Source: Epiperipatus broadwayi
Lineage: Eukaryota > Onychophora > Udeonychophora > Euonychophora > Peripatidae
DNA length: 64,000 bases
Assembly: GCA_028023455.1 (NCBI GenBank)
Contig: JAQFVV010006216.1
Coordinates: 3,054,877-3,118,876, forward strand
Reading direction: 5' to 3'
This document shows, piece after piece, positions 38,268 through 49,379 of this stretch. Under the pieces are notes generated by a model that saw only the letters and a list, made by a program, of their open reading frames with translations, did not search any database and was not told the DNA's origin. How positions within the stretch are numbered: the first letter of the stretch is position 1; every line of letters starts with the position of its first letter. The position numbers were made by a program, and so were the translations under genes.

Positions 38268-39921
38268 CCCAGTTCAAACCCTTTTCTTCACCCACTCCAT
38301 CCTGTTAGAAATGGTTATCTAACTGAGGGCCAATGATGATCAGGTACTGTGGCAATCATTATAGATGGCTGCCCAATGTAAGGCTGATGATGATCACATA
38401 TTGGTGATCATCACTTTAAAATTATCAACCTGATCTCAAACCATAACTGAGTAGAAAAAAAAAATGCATTTTAAAAATTACTGTGAAATATGTGACAAGT
38501 GTATTGATGATGATTCTAAATTATAAAATAGTAATTTTCATTTATGTTTGAAGAGATTCATGTTTGGAGTTAAATAGAAAATCGTTGATTTTGGAGATTG
38601 GATTTGGTGTTTGATTGTTTAGCATTATTTTTAGTTTTGATGATGGATGGAGATTTTTTGTCATTGGCTTGAGGATGCAATTTTTTCATGCAGCTCTGAG
38701 GGTGTTCTATCTCCACTATGCACTCAACCTATTTTTTGTATTTTATATTGTTTTGCCATAGAGCAGTTAACATAGTCCTGCCATGATTCCAGCCTCGCAA
38801 GGCATAAGACTCAAAAGAAGCAGGGCATAGTAGCTTATAGTGTCTCATTTGAGGTAGCACTTTTGGTGTTCATGGTGCATTGTGTACTTATAATCCAATG
38901 GCTGAATTCTTTATCTATCTCAAAATTGCAGATCACTACTCATTCTCTAAACCAGTGGTCTTCAACCTTTTCACACCTGCGGACCGCTAAAAATAAGGAT
39001 AAGGTTCCGTGGACTAGCAAAAATAAGGATAGGATTTCGCAGACCGGCAGAAGTCTATAGATAAATTTTCTTAAGGCATAATTGTTATAATTGATCAAAA
39101 CAACAATGTTAAATATATAAGATACAGTTTTATATATATATGGAGTTTATATAATAAAAAACTTTTTTTAAATTTTTTTTAGAAAAGTAATAAAAAATTT
39201 AATTCTACCCCCCCCCCCCATAAACATCTGTGATAACTAAAAAAACAAATAAATTTATGAATGATTGATTAGATTTTGTTTTTGTTCTGTTTTCTTTTTT
39301 TTTTAATTGGGTAAAAATGAGATGAAAAAATAAATAAAAATTGGCTATATTAATTAAAAGTTTAAACTCTTATTATTTATTATTACAAACTTTTTACTGC
39401 CCGTCTAGCACGCGGACCTGCGAAAAGTTCCACGGCCCAGTGCCGGGCCGCGGGACCAAGGATTGAAGAACACTGCTCTAAACTGTCAGATGTCTGTCAG
39501 ATCTCTAAAGTAATTGATGAGTACATAGTTTTGGATATGAATTTTGTTTTGATTATACATGTATATTATGTAAAATACTGTTAGATAGGTGTTTCATTTC
39601 TATTTTCCTTCTCCCTCAGATTGGGGCAATGTAACCAGTTAGGTTACGTAACACACAGTAATATAGTGTGTGTGCAAATATATATAAAATTGAAATGAAA
39701 AGTAGAAATAAACAGACAAAAATTGTAGTAGATATTTTCTACATTCACTGAAATAAAAATAAATAAATAATAACTCTGATTTAAAATAAAAATTGTTTTA
39801 TAAATTAAACTTTTAAAAAGTCTGAATAAATATAAATATTGGATTATTATTATTATTCTAATTTTGAAATTTAAAAACAAGTATGGTATTTTTGAAATTT
39901 TTTAATTTGTAAATTTCTATT
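38268..39921 (+). mobile_element. Second copy of the LTR family, truncated, with nested MITE
   Basis: The end of a 5' LTR (38268-38309) is followed by aatggttatctaactgaggg, in the position of the primer-binding region. An internal region follows, homologous to 32478-33428 (ttttgtcattggcttgagga; ctgtcagatRtgtaaaRtaa parts). Then come a purine tract agattggggcaa and a 3' LTR start TGTAACCAGTTAGGTTACG at 39630. The LTR is cut off at about 39921 where RTE sequence begins. A hAT MITE sits inside the internal region. Confidence 0.7.
38953..39475. mobile_element. hAT MITE, 523 bp, Charlie-like ends
   Basis: The ends are CAGTGGTCTTCAACCTTTTC at the left and, inverted, CAGTGTTCTTCAATCCTTGG at the right. 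It is flanked by a perfect 8-bp duplication, ctctaaac, at 38945-38952 and 39476-39483. The homologous empty site is seen in the sister LTR copy near 33275. The subterminal gcggaccgc / cgcggacctgcg repeats resemble hAT-Charlie MITEs. No coding capacity. Confidence 0.93.
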
Positions 39922-39929
39922 ATCTAAGT

Positions 39930-40255
39930 CAGGGGTCCCCAACCCTATGCCCGTGGGCACCATGATGATCGCAGACCATTTTACATGTGCCCGCTGCTAT
40001 TCAAATACGATAAAAAATTATTTATCTGATACAAATAAATTTAATTTTTAAAATTTCTTATAAATTATTGTATTATATTGTAATCAAATTATAGGGCATA
40101 CTATACTTTATTTTTGAAATAAATATTTTTTTGTACATTATTTGTATTATTAACAATATCCAACTATAAATTTACATTGAAAAAATAAATGGTGCCTGCC
40201 ACCTGGCCAGTATTATAGAATATGCTCTTAAGTGCAAAAAGGTTGGGGACCCCTG
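39930..40255. mobile_element. hAT MITE, 326 bp
   Basis: Perfect 15-bp inverted repeats CAGGGGTCCCCAACC ... GGTTGGGGACCCCTG are flanked by the perfect 8-bp duplication atctaagt at 39922-39929 and 40256-40263. It lies at the edge of the RTE fragment that follows. Non-coding. Confidence 0.95.
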
Positions 40256-41110
40256 ATCTAAGTAATAGTTCCATCTTTTTTCCTTATTGCAGATATAAAT
40301 TTCCTACTAATACCAAAATGTTGTTTTACACTCTTGAGACTTTTATTCTCTTCTAGAGCTTTCCTTGCTAGTTCACAGTTATACTTTCTTATATCACTTT
40401 CAACTCTTTTCCACACCATTTTACAAAATGTGAGGTATTCAATCCTTTTTAATGCATTTTTGTATATCTTCATATTCGTTCTTTTCTTCATAAATTCTCT
40501 AGTCTCAGTAGAAATTTTATTGGTCAATTGCTGCTTTTTTTCTACCAGTTATCTTTGTTGCAGTTTTTAAAAGTGTCTCAGTTATTTTCTTATTAATTTC
40601 ATTCAAACCTGAATCATGTTCAAAATCTACTAATACTTGAAACCGATTTTATAAGTTCTAATTTAAATTCATCAGTGTTTCTGAAGATTAGGAATATCAA
40701 CTGTAAATATTGTTTTTCTTAATAATATTTGTCTCTGTAGTTTTGCATTAACACGTATCTTACATCTTACTAATCAATGATCATTTCCTGTGTTAAATTT
40801 ATTAAGAACATTACAATCTTGAAATATGTAATTTCTGTTAGTCAAAATATAATCCAATTCTGCTGTACCTTCATTTGGGTGCTTCCATGTCCATTTTCTT
40901 TTTACATTTTTCTCAAAAAAAAAAAGAATTCATAATATAAAGTTGTTTTTTTTTCTGCAAACTCCACAAATCTATGTCCTCTCTTATTTCTATTACCATA
41001 GCCAAAATTACCTACAGCACTTTCATCTTTCATTTGGTTACCAATTTTAGCATTCAAGTCTCTCATAACAATTTTAAAATAGATGTTTATACAAATGTCA
41101 AATATAAGCT
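40256..41110 (-). mobile_element. RTE-clade LINE fragment (endonuclease to linker)
   Basis: From 41,090 down, the minus strand reads GNFGYGNRNKRGHRFVEFAE, KRKWTWKHPNEGTAELDYIL and TNRNYIFQDCNVLNKF, then VRCKIRVNAKLQRQ. An intact stretch of 89 codons (40527-40258) follows, beginning MTNKISTETREFMKKRTNMK and ending ISAIRKKDGTIT. This is the RTE endonuclease followed by its linker (ETRELM.KR...D I.KYN.EL...A.E.NKSLK..K...G). The reverse transcriptase that should follow is gone. Confidence 0.85.
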
Positions 41111-41627
41111 AGGGAGATTATGATATTTTTAATACAAAAAGATCAATAAAAATTAGATTTAGCATATACATGATATTACTGAAAAATTCTGTTTTAATTA
41201 GCATCAAACTTGTATAGCTAGACAAGCAAATTATCTTGGGTTCAAAACAAACTTTAGAGTTGAAATTTTCAAATCTTTAGTTTGGATAATATAATAGAAG
41301 TAAGGCAGATACGGATGAATATATGCAATGCAGGCTTAATATGATGACAGCCAATTACTAGAAACTAATCTGAGGATATGGTTGACATTATCATCTTATG
41401 TCCAGTGATTACTTATGCTTACATAGATAATTAGAGTAAAGAAATATAGAGTGGATTGCTGCTGCTAATGCAGATATTAAATATAAGCTAGAAGAGTCAC
41501 TGTTCTATAATGATTTAAAATGTAATTTATGTAGTTCAAACAACCTGATGATGATAACAATTTGTACTGCATTTATGCATTATATATATATATTTATTTA
41601 TTTTTATATATGATTATAAATTTTAAG
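41111..41627. other. XRN1 intron before exon d
   Basis: AT-rich intron with a possible faint LINE C-terminal relic at 41270-41480, which I could not confirm. A (ta)n run lies at about 41580. Confidence 0.4.
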
Positions 41628-41717
41628 TGAAATTCTTGAAAATCAAGCTCGAGGATATGTCACAGCAATTCAGTGGAATTTATTTTATTATTACAGTGGC
41701 ATTTGTTCTTGGAGTTG
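41628..41717 (+). CDS. XRN1: XRN1 exon d
   Basis: Acceptor ttttaag, donor gtaagt; 90 nt, phase 2 in and out. It encodes FEILENQARGYVTAIQW, then NLFYYYSGICSWSW, the last W completed across the junction. The YV.AIQW.L.YYY.G..SWSW pattern is among the most conserved in XRN1/XRN2 block 2. The intron before it holds the RTE, LTR and hAT insertions. Confidence 0.96.
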
Positions 41718-42105
41718 GTAAGTATTTTAAAATAATGTTTATATGATATGTATATGTTATTTTTATATTATTATATATTATATTGCGGGCATAATGTTTT
41801 ATATCTTTTTAATGTTCATATTAATATAAATTATATATGATTTGTATGATATTTAAAAAAATATTTGAATCAATAATGCCAAATTGATTCCAAAAATACA
41901 ATAGAATTTATTTTTCTCATTTTATTTTTGAAAGTTTATAATTCTGAAATAATGCAAATATTTTTCTAATTTTATTTATTAGTAAAATCTTTTTTTATTT
42001 TTTAATAAGCTCTACTAGCCATAGCAAAAGCTTTATATGTCACTGATAAATATTTATATATGTATAACTAAATAATGGGATTATTTCATAAATTTTATTT
42101 AACAG

Positions 42106-42262
42106 GTTTTATCCTCATCATTATGCTCCTTTCATATCAGATTTGCATAACTTTAGTGATATGGAGTTTGATTTTAAATTGGGTAAACCCTTTTTGCCTT
42201 TTCAACAATTATTAGCTGTCCTACCTGCAGCTAGTAAAAAGTTAATACCTAAAGCATATCAG
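42106..42262 (+). CDS. XRN1: XRN1 exon e
   Basis: Acceptor aacag, donor gtcttt (GT, but a weak match to consensus); 157 nt, phase 2 in, phase 0 out. It encodes FYPHHYAPFISDLHNF, then SDMEFDFKLGKPFLPFQQLL and AVLPAASKKLIPKAYQ, the central XRN1 block-2 segment. The GKPF.PF.QLLAVLPAAS motif is diagnostic. The weak donor deserves an RNA-seq check, but the next exon continues in frame at the right point of the protein. Confidence 0.95.
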
Positions 42263-42340
42263 GTCTTTAATTTTTTTTTTTAACTTTCTTTTTTTTTACT
42301 CATATATATATACCAATAATATATAATACTTCTCTTTTAG

Positions 42341-42460
42341 AGTTTAATGTGGGCTGAAAAATCTCCCATCATAAGTTATTACCCCGTTCATTTTAAAACT
42401 GATTTAAATGGAAAGCAGCAAAATTGGGAAGCCATAGTTCTGATTCCATTCATCATTGAG
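42341..42460 (+). CDS. XRN1: XRN1 exon f
   Basis: Acceptor cttttag, donor gtaaaa; 120 nt, phase 0 at both ends, 40 codons. It encodes SLMWAEKSPIISYYPVHFK and then TDLNGKQQNWEAIVLIPFII, closed by E. This is the conserved D(L/F).TDLNGK...WEAVVLIPFI segment of XRN1. The 78-bp intron between exons e and f is the shortest in the window. The following intron is 17 kb. Confidence 0.96.
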
Positions 42461-42589
42461 GTAAAACTTAAACATATTATTTTGAACCAAATAATAAAAA
42501 AATTTATGTTATAGAATTTTTTTGAACATGTTGCTTGTAATTATTGAATTAAAAAACAAAACATCAGATAGCCATGCATATTATAATTA

Positions 42590-42680
42590 TAAAATGCTTT
42601 GTGGCATAGTGGTTGATGGATTTTACACCCATATCCATGATCTGGTGTTCAAGTCCAGGCCAGATGAAAGTTGGAAATTT
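42590..42680 (+). mobile_element. tRNA-derived SINE head
   Basis: It contains an A-box-like TGGCATAGTGGTTGATGG and, about 35 bases on, a B-box-like GGTGTTCAAGTCCAGGCC, the spacing of an RNA polymerase III internal promoter. It has a degraded tRNA-like fold and no intact acceptor stem, so it is not a functional tRNA. The SINE body and tail (to about 42730) are not defined. Confidence 0.65.
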
Positions 42681-42730
42681 TTTTACATTATAAGCAGGCT
42701 TTGGATTTTTTTTTCTTTTTCATCAAGTTA

Positions 42731-43480
42731 ATTCAGCCTATTCAATATTAGTTGGAAATTAGTATTTAGATTTTATTAGCTAGTGCTTAAAGGTTCTGGA
42801 TTAAATAGAAATAGATAAATTAGTGTACTATGTGTATAGTATTATATGGTCTTTATTAACCAATAGCAAAGTCTGGTTTATCTGAAGCAAAAGCAAAACT
42901 ATTTTGCTTTTGATTTTTTTTTTTTTTTGTATTTCTGCAAGGCTTAATAGTAAATTTATTTTTTTACAGCAATATAATTTTTAGTCTTAACATTTTTTTT
43001 TTAAAACAAGTATAGATAGTTTTCTAAAATGCATTATTGAATTGAATAATAACATATATATGTCAATATATATCATTTTAAAGAAACTTATAGAATCAAA
43101 ATATATACAAAATATGAAAAATATAGTACATGCACATAATATATATATTATAAGCATTGTCATAGCAATGCCAAATTATATTGTGCTTGTATTTTGGAAA
43201 CTAACATGTGTATGCTTACTTTTGCATGTATATACTGAGCTAGTAATTTTTGACATCTCATATATATATACGCATATATATATAATTTATTAAAAGTGCA
43301 TATATATTAGTTTAAAATAATTTTTTTTTTAAATATTATTTAAAAATTTTTTTTTTTAGTTATTTTGAAGGAATCAGCATTCCTTCACTTTAATTATTTA
43401 TTTAAAATTGAATCTTGAGATAAAAAAAAAAAAAATTAGATCTTGAGATTGCTGTCTACTAAAAGTTTTGTTTTAAATTG
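42731..43480. other. XRN1 intron, simple-sequence rich
   Basis: AT-rich with several (ta)n and poly-T runs. The open frame at 43042-43293 is Ile/Tyr-rich and follows from composition. Confidence 0.5.
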
Positions 43481-43489
43481 TACTTCTTA

Positions 43490-44540
43490 GAAAGGGACGA
43501 GTTGAGGAGAAAAAAAAAGTATAGATTTTTTTTTTTGTAATTAGCTCTATTGTTGAAACATCACACATCAAAAATATTTTGTTATCTATTACACTAATTA
43601 AACCAGAACTTTCCACGAAGTGAAAAAAAAGGAATGACTAAAAAGGACAAATAAAAGTGCCAAAATATTTGCTAAAAATATATTAAAAGTGTGAATCCGG
43701 ATCTTGAAAGAACTCAAAACGTATAAATTACAGAGTTTCCTTTTGTTTAGGTTACTTGGCATTTGACATTGCATTTTGATTTGATTTGGCTTAAACTCGT
43801 ATCAGTGTAAATATTAAGCAGCATGAAGAGAAATTAAAAATAATATTACCCAGAGCAGAGAAAATGTTGGCCGGCTAAGGGACATCAAGACTTCCCCTCA
43901 GGGAATTATATCTTCTATTGCCATCTGAACCAACTACTTGTGTGAACGCCAACGAAGGGAAACAAGAATGTACAGAGCTAGCCAGGGAAACCAATGGAAC
44001 TTTTAAAGGGAATCGATCAGAGTAACTATGAACTTTTCTTAAAGAACTTTTTTTTTTTTACCATAGTGTAATAGAGTAATAGAATCCTTTCACTTAATTG
44101 TAAAGAAAAAAGTTTTAAGGTCGATCAGGTTAACTATGAACTTTTCTTAAAGAACTTTTTTTTTTAACCATGGTGTAATAGAGTAATAGAAACCTTTCAC
44201 TTAATTGTACAGAAAAAAGTTTTAACAATAGAGAGGGTTTTTACTAGCGATTATTAATTGTATGTTACTAAAAGTTTTAGTTATTAAGTCCGCCCATAAG
44301 TAACAGAAGAACTTTATGTCGGAACCTGGTATTTGAAAGAAAAAGAATGCTCGATGGCTGCAAGCAAACAGTGGAGACGTGTCATTTTCTTAAGGGTTTG
44401 AATATATTATTTAACGTTAGAAAGCGAGGGTTTGAGTGTTGCAATATGGCACACTCTTATAGTAATCACTCTAGAGTTCACTCCTACTTTGTTAGGGTTT
44501 CCATAATCAATTTGGACCGCTATCGTCTGTAGGGAAAGTG
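43490..44540. other. Unclassified block containing a tandem duplication
   Basis: GC-richer than the intron, with a 108-bp duplicated unit at 44013-44227. The plus-strand frame at 44347-44532 is open for 61 codons but unrecognised. Probably part of an old TE. Confidence 0.35.
44013..44227. repeat. Tandem duplication, 108-bp unit
   Basis: cgatcagagtaactatgaac at 44014 recurs as cgatcaggttaactatgaac at 44122. The two units share nearly all bases (ttcttaaagaactttttttt, gtgtaatagagtaatagaa, tttcacttaattgta). Confidence 0.92.
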
Positions 44541-44884
44541 ATGGCGCATATTCCGTCAAGAAAAAAATATTTGTTAAATAATTCAGATCGCATTTTAAAA
44601 AAAGTTTGCATTTAAATGTACATTTGTGTTTTGCTTTTATAATAGATCGAGTCAGTTTGGGTGGCTAAAAAAAGGAATTAGGAAAGATTCCAATAAGAAA
44701 AGGAATATAATAAATAATTAAATTTTACTTAAGTGTCTGTTGTAATCTAGATTACTCATTTAAATAGTTAAGTGTCCATTTGGTAGAAATAATTTCGCGT
44801 AACATTACATTTAAAAAAAATATATTTTGTGATTGTCGGTCATAAATAAATAAAACACCATGATTGTGGAATATTTTTCGCAAT
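44541..44884. other. XRN1 intron, no feature seen
   Basis: Short AT-rich stretch before the LINE 3' end. Nothing recognised. Confidence 0.5.
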
Positions 44885-45531
44885 CTGATGTGATGTGATG
44901 CACTGTGACTTCTTCTTATACGGAATTAGGAATCTCTCAGCAACTATGCCCAGAGAAATCTGTTAATACTTTACCTTCCCTTTCCATTCCCCACCTTAAA
45001 TTTTCCCATATCCTGCTCCATCCCATTTCCACAACATAATCTTTGTCAATTCCATGGCCTTTATATCTAAATTTCCCTTATCTTTTCCCAAACCCAGCAT
45101 AAAAATCAATAACCCACTTTCTGTATAATCACTTTCCTTATATTTATTCTTCCACAACTTTATTATTTGTATTCTTTCTGCTTTTAGGCATCTACATCCA
45201 ATTAACAATTGCGTAATATTTTCTATGCTTTCCTTACATGACTTGCAGACTAAATCATCCGCATTTTCCTGTATAATCCCCTGTTGCTAAAGATCCCATT
45301 CGAGCCTTAAACAAAAAGCTACTTTCCTGGATATTATCATAAATTAACTCGTACCTAATTTTCCGTTTACTTCTATATATATTTAAACTCTTTTTACTCT
45401 CCATGCTAGTTCTTTCTCTCTCCAACTCCCTATTCTTTACTGATGCATCTATTCTTCTATCCCATTCCTTACCATTGTAACATTCAACAATTCTCCTAAC
45501 ACAATCATCCCACCCTTTGTACATGTATACT
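44885..45531 (-). mobile_element. SGNH-LINE copy 1, 3' part
   Basis: Minus-strand frames encode the C-terminal end of the element: MYKGWDDCVRRIVECYNGKE, SLNIYRSKRKIRYELIYDNI, then a Cys-rich end (LIGCRCLKAERIQIIKLWKN) and KIMLWKWDGAGYGKI. It parallels 50909-51440 in copy 2. The 3' terminus is a (catca)-type short tandem (ctgatgtgatgtgatg on the plus strand, 44885-44900), the usual tail type of such LINEs. It is joined to 47331-50807 by the insertion described next. Confidence 0.8.
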
Positions 45532-47330
45532 ATAACGGTGGACGAACCTAATCTGCCATACTAGGACGCCACCAGGCCATTTGAACCTGGAAAATTTATA
45601 CGGTAGGCAGATATGCGCGGGAGAGGTTACCTTTTTATCGAACCGAAAGCACTAGTCACTAGCTCAGGGAGAATCTGAGCTTAAAATATCATACTGTATT
45701 CAAATTTCTAATGCTTACTTTTAAATATTAATAAAATATATAAAATAAGTTACTGCCAAAATTAATTCAACAAAACATTTTATTATAACGCACACACGCA
45801 TTAAAAAGATTCTGAAAATTAAATCAACTAAATATATTTGATTTGGATTATATGCACAGATGGAAGCGTTTAATAGATTTAAATACAATTTTAATATTTT
45901 ATTAAGTGTGAACATGCTATATAGATTACACAATAACCAACCCAATCCCTTTTAATCTTAGGCCAAAAGTCTTGCATTTATACCAACGCTAGCTTACTGA
46001 TATACCGATGTGATCAATGCAAAATGAGATTATTAGCATAACACAATCATGCTAACAGGAATTTTACATCTGTAGCATGATATCATTAGAAAAATAACGA
46101 ATCATGGTGAGAAGGAATGAGTATCTTCCCCATGATACAAGAACGAAATTATATGAGAAGCTCTGTAAATGGTGATAGCGGTCTTTGCCGGCTTACTGTC
46201 CCATTCAGAGCGTAAGAAAATCAATGGTGTAGAAAATACATCTACAACCATTGACAACGTGATGACTATTCTTTTGGGTCATATGTTCAGGTGGATATTA
46301 TGCCCTGATGCTAACGCGGTACAAGGGAACGAGTATCCAATGCACCTACTCAAGTTACATTGACATAAAACATCTGTACATCTATCCACTAGCACCAATC
46401 CAACTACGAAACAATTAGCCCAAAATTAACACACTTTAAACTAACAATCTTACGAATCTGTGCAGCCATTCACCTCACTTTAAATAATTAATTTAAAAGA
46501 AATTACGAGAATGGAAATGATATTAAGCATATTTTTTTTAAAAAAAGAAAATATATAAATAATTTAAAATTTAGTCAGATAAGAGATTTCTTTTAAAAGT
46601 TAAGTGACACTTAAAATACTGGAAAAAGTTCGCATTATATGATTAATGTTCATATTTCATTTAAAAAAACATTTATACTTTCCAATACTATAGGTAAAGT
46701 TCGTCTTTGTAATCCTTGATGCATGGTAGAATTCAAAGTTCTTTCCATTTCCTATTCTTCTAGATGGAGAGAAGTCCGTTGCTGGCTATTTTCCAAGAAC
46801 CGTCCTATTCTGGAGACCACTTCAGCTGCTACAAATACAGGAAACGTAAATTATTGCTGACCCTTACATTTTGGAGATCCGCAATACACTTCTAAATATA
46901 CTTAATAGTACACAATCAGCAAGCACAATCCAAAAATCTTTTCTCCCTTCAAAGTTTTTTTTTTGTTTTTTATCTCTGTAAACTCTTATCAGTAGTATTT
47001 TTTTAATTTATCTCTTATCTGACTATATATGCCCAAGGGCCTGTTTGCATTTTACCTCACAATAAAAAATCATTTCCATTCTAAGAATAAAAATAACTTA
47101 TTAACTGCATTTTTTTAAAAAATTTTTTATATTAAAAAGAATCTTGTTTTTAGATTTTAACTTTAAATTATATAATTAGTTTGCCATCTGTGCATTATAT
47201 ATATTAATTCAAATCAAATTATTAAATTCCCCCTTTTTTTTTATACATATATTTCTACTCGAGGGTGATTTTATATTTTTTTTACTTCTATTTGAAAGAA
47301 ATGTAACGGCATATATTTATTCCGTTAACA
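45532..47330 (-). mobile_element. 1.8-kb insertion in the LINE, probable solo LTR
   Basis: It interrupts LINE copy 1. The 5-bp atact occurs at 45527-45531 and again at 47331-47335. Joining the flanks over one atact restores the sequence of LINE copy 2 at 51440-51475. On the minus strand it begins TGTTAACGG and ends CCGTTAT, short inverted ends typical of LTRs. No protein domain was found; the small frames at 45721-45945 and 46169-46363 are unrecognised. A phrase gactatatatgcc shared with 22568 hints at a relationship to the block there. The class is inferred from ends and duplication length. Confidence 0.65.
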
Positions 47331-47739
47331 ATACTGACATACATTATTTATCCAAATTTTCTGCATACCACATTACCTTTCTCACCCATCTTCGTTACCT
47401 GCGCTTATTTATAACCAATTAAATACTATTTTAGCTATTCTTTTATTATCCATAAACATCTACTGAACATTTTCATTTTGCTTTTTTATTCCCTCATATA
47501 AAAACTTGACCATCCCATTTTACCTTGAATTGCCTTCTTTGTCATCCACACAACTGCATCTAATGTATGTCTTACTACTTTTCTTTGTACTTTTTCCAAG
47601 TAATCTAATAATCCTTTACTAACACATAACACATCATTACCGTATGTTAACCGTGCTACTGCCACTCCCTTCCATACAATTTATATGAAAACACTGTTAA
47701 TTTCTTTATTAATCCCTTCCTTTTCTTTGCTACATTTAT

Positions 47740-48720
47740 CAGTTTTTTCTCCCATTCATCAAAGAAATTTCTCTGATTAGACGATTCCCAAATAGTTTAT
47801 ATCTATTCACCACACTTAACTTTATATCCCCCAATAAAAATTCTTTGTCTTTTCTTTCCTCAGTATTAATCATCATTACTTTTGATTTTTCTTTACTAAA
47901 CTTAATCCCCATCTCTCTACTCACTCTTGCACATGTCCTCAGCATAACTTCAATATCTTCTTTTTTCTTCTGCGCACAAAAAGACATCTTCTGCAAATAT
48001 AAGACCAGATAATGTATATACTCCCTTGCAATGTATTAATGGTATTCCTGTCTCTCTTCCTAATCTTTCTACTACTCTCTCTATTTCTCTCAAATAGAAC
48101 AAAAATAAAATAGGGGACATAGGGCAACCTTGCTTTAGTCCCACCCCATTTTTAACTTTAACTGATACTACATTCTCTAATTGATACCTATAGTAATTAT
48201 TTTCATATAATTTCTTAATAATGCTCCATTCCTAAATTTACTAAACTTAGCCGTAATCTATTTCTATTTACTCTATCACACACCTTTTCTATATCTATAA
48301 AAGCCATATATAACTGTCTATCTGTATTCCTACTCGTATCCATAAGTTGTGTAACTACAAATAAACTATTTCCTATATGCCTATCTGATTGAAAACTTCC
48401 TTGCATTTCTCCCACTATATTATATTCTTCCATCCATTTTACAGTCCTTCCAGCCACCATATATGAGAAAATTTTATATAACACTGACATTACCACTAAT
48501 GGTCTGAAATTGTTTAACTTTCTATGATCCTTTACCCTTCCCTTTAAATAATAGCCTTACTTTTGTAATACTCCAACTACCCGGAAAACCTCTCTTCTTT
48601 GCCATCTTATTAAATTCTGATAATAGTTTTAATTTTGCCTTCTGCCCTAAATTCATTACGATCTCTGTTGCCCATCTGTCCAAACCTCTTGCCTTTCTAC
48701 CTTTCAATTTCTTACTTGCC
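47740..48720 (-). pseudogene. LINE reverse transcriptase, copy 1
   Basis: The blocks follow in order: KGRKARGLDRWATEIVMNLG (block 0/1), FPGSWSITKVRLLFKGKGKG, MAFIDIEKVCDRVNRNRLRL (block 3, where family members have AFD.V.R), then KQGCPMSPILFLFYL (block 4). The catalytic box is IFAEDVFLC at about 47981-48000, where the first Asp of F/YADD is Glu. Next is MGIKFSKEKSKVMMINTEER. Frames change at about 48500 and 48200. The substituted catalytic Asp alone would inactivate it. Confidence 0.8.
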
Positions 48721-49379
48721 TCATTCAGTTCATTTTCTGTAAATCATATATTCCTATTACTATACGCTCTCATGTTTGTTATCACTCTGTCCTTCACATC
48801 TTTTCTATATGCATTACCCACTTGTTTAAGACTATCTCTAGTTCTTCTCTAGAGCTACACTCTATTCCCTCATCATCTAGTAATACTAATTCTCATTTAC
48901 ATTTCTTCTTTTAATGTCTTTCCAAAATTTTTTACTACCATCTCTTCCACTTTTATTAATATCTTCCAACAGTTTACTATTCAATTTCCTTCTCTCTCTA
49001 TAATTATCTATTTTAGCCAATTTCTTATTTTCTAAGTACTTTTCCCATTTAGTATTATGATCTTTTTCACTTTCTTTGTTCTTAATAGCACACTTATATT
49101 CTCTGCATGCTTTTTTTTTCTTTTACACTTTTACTAACTCTCACTTTCCTATTACTTTTATTCTTCTGAATATTCTCATCTAAAACCCTATTTGCCACTT
49201 TTTCTATTTCACCACACCAATTCTTATACTTATCTCCAACCAACTCTTCCATGGTTTCTTCAACTTTTATTTTATACTCTTCTAACTTATTCTTATCATT
49301 CACTCTCCATCCACATCTTTCACTATCTTTTCTACTTTTATTACTATTTTTCATCACATTACTAACCATTTCTATTATA

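Noticed and set aside
42590-42680. Functional tRNA gene
   Set aside because: A- and B-box-like sequences are present but the acceptor stem and cloverleaf are not intact. A SINE head explains it better.
43850-44000. Similarity of the GC-richer block to the LTR at about 62000 (ccggctRaggRacat)
   Set aside because: Only a short phrase is shared, and neighbouring sequence does not align, so membership of the LTR family is not supported.
45540-45690. tRNA or SINE inside the 1.8-kb insertion (a B-box-like ggttcaaatgg on the minus strand)
   Set aside because: No A box at the right spacing and no cloverleaf. The block lies within an element whose ends are defined otherwise.
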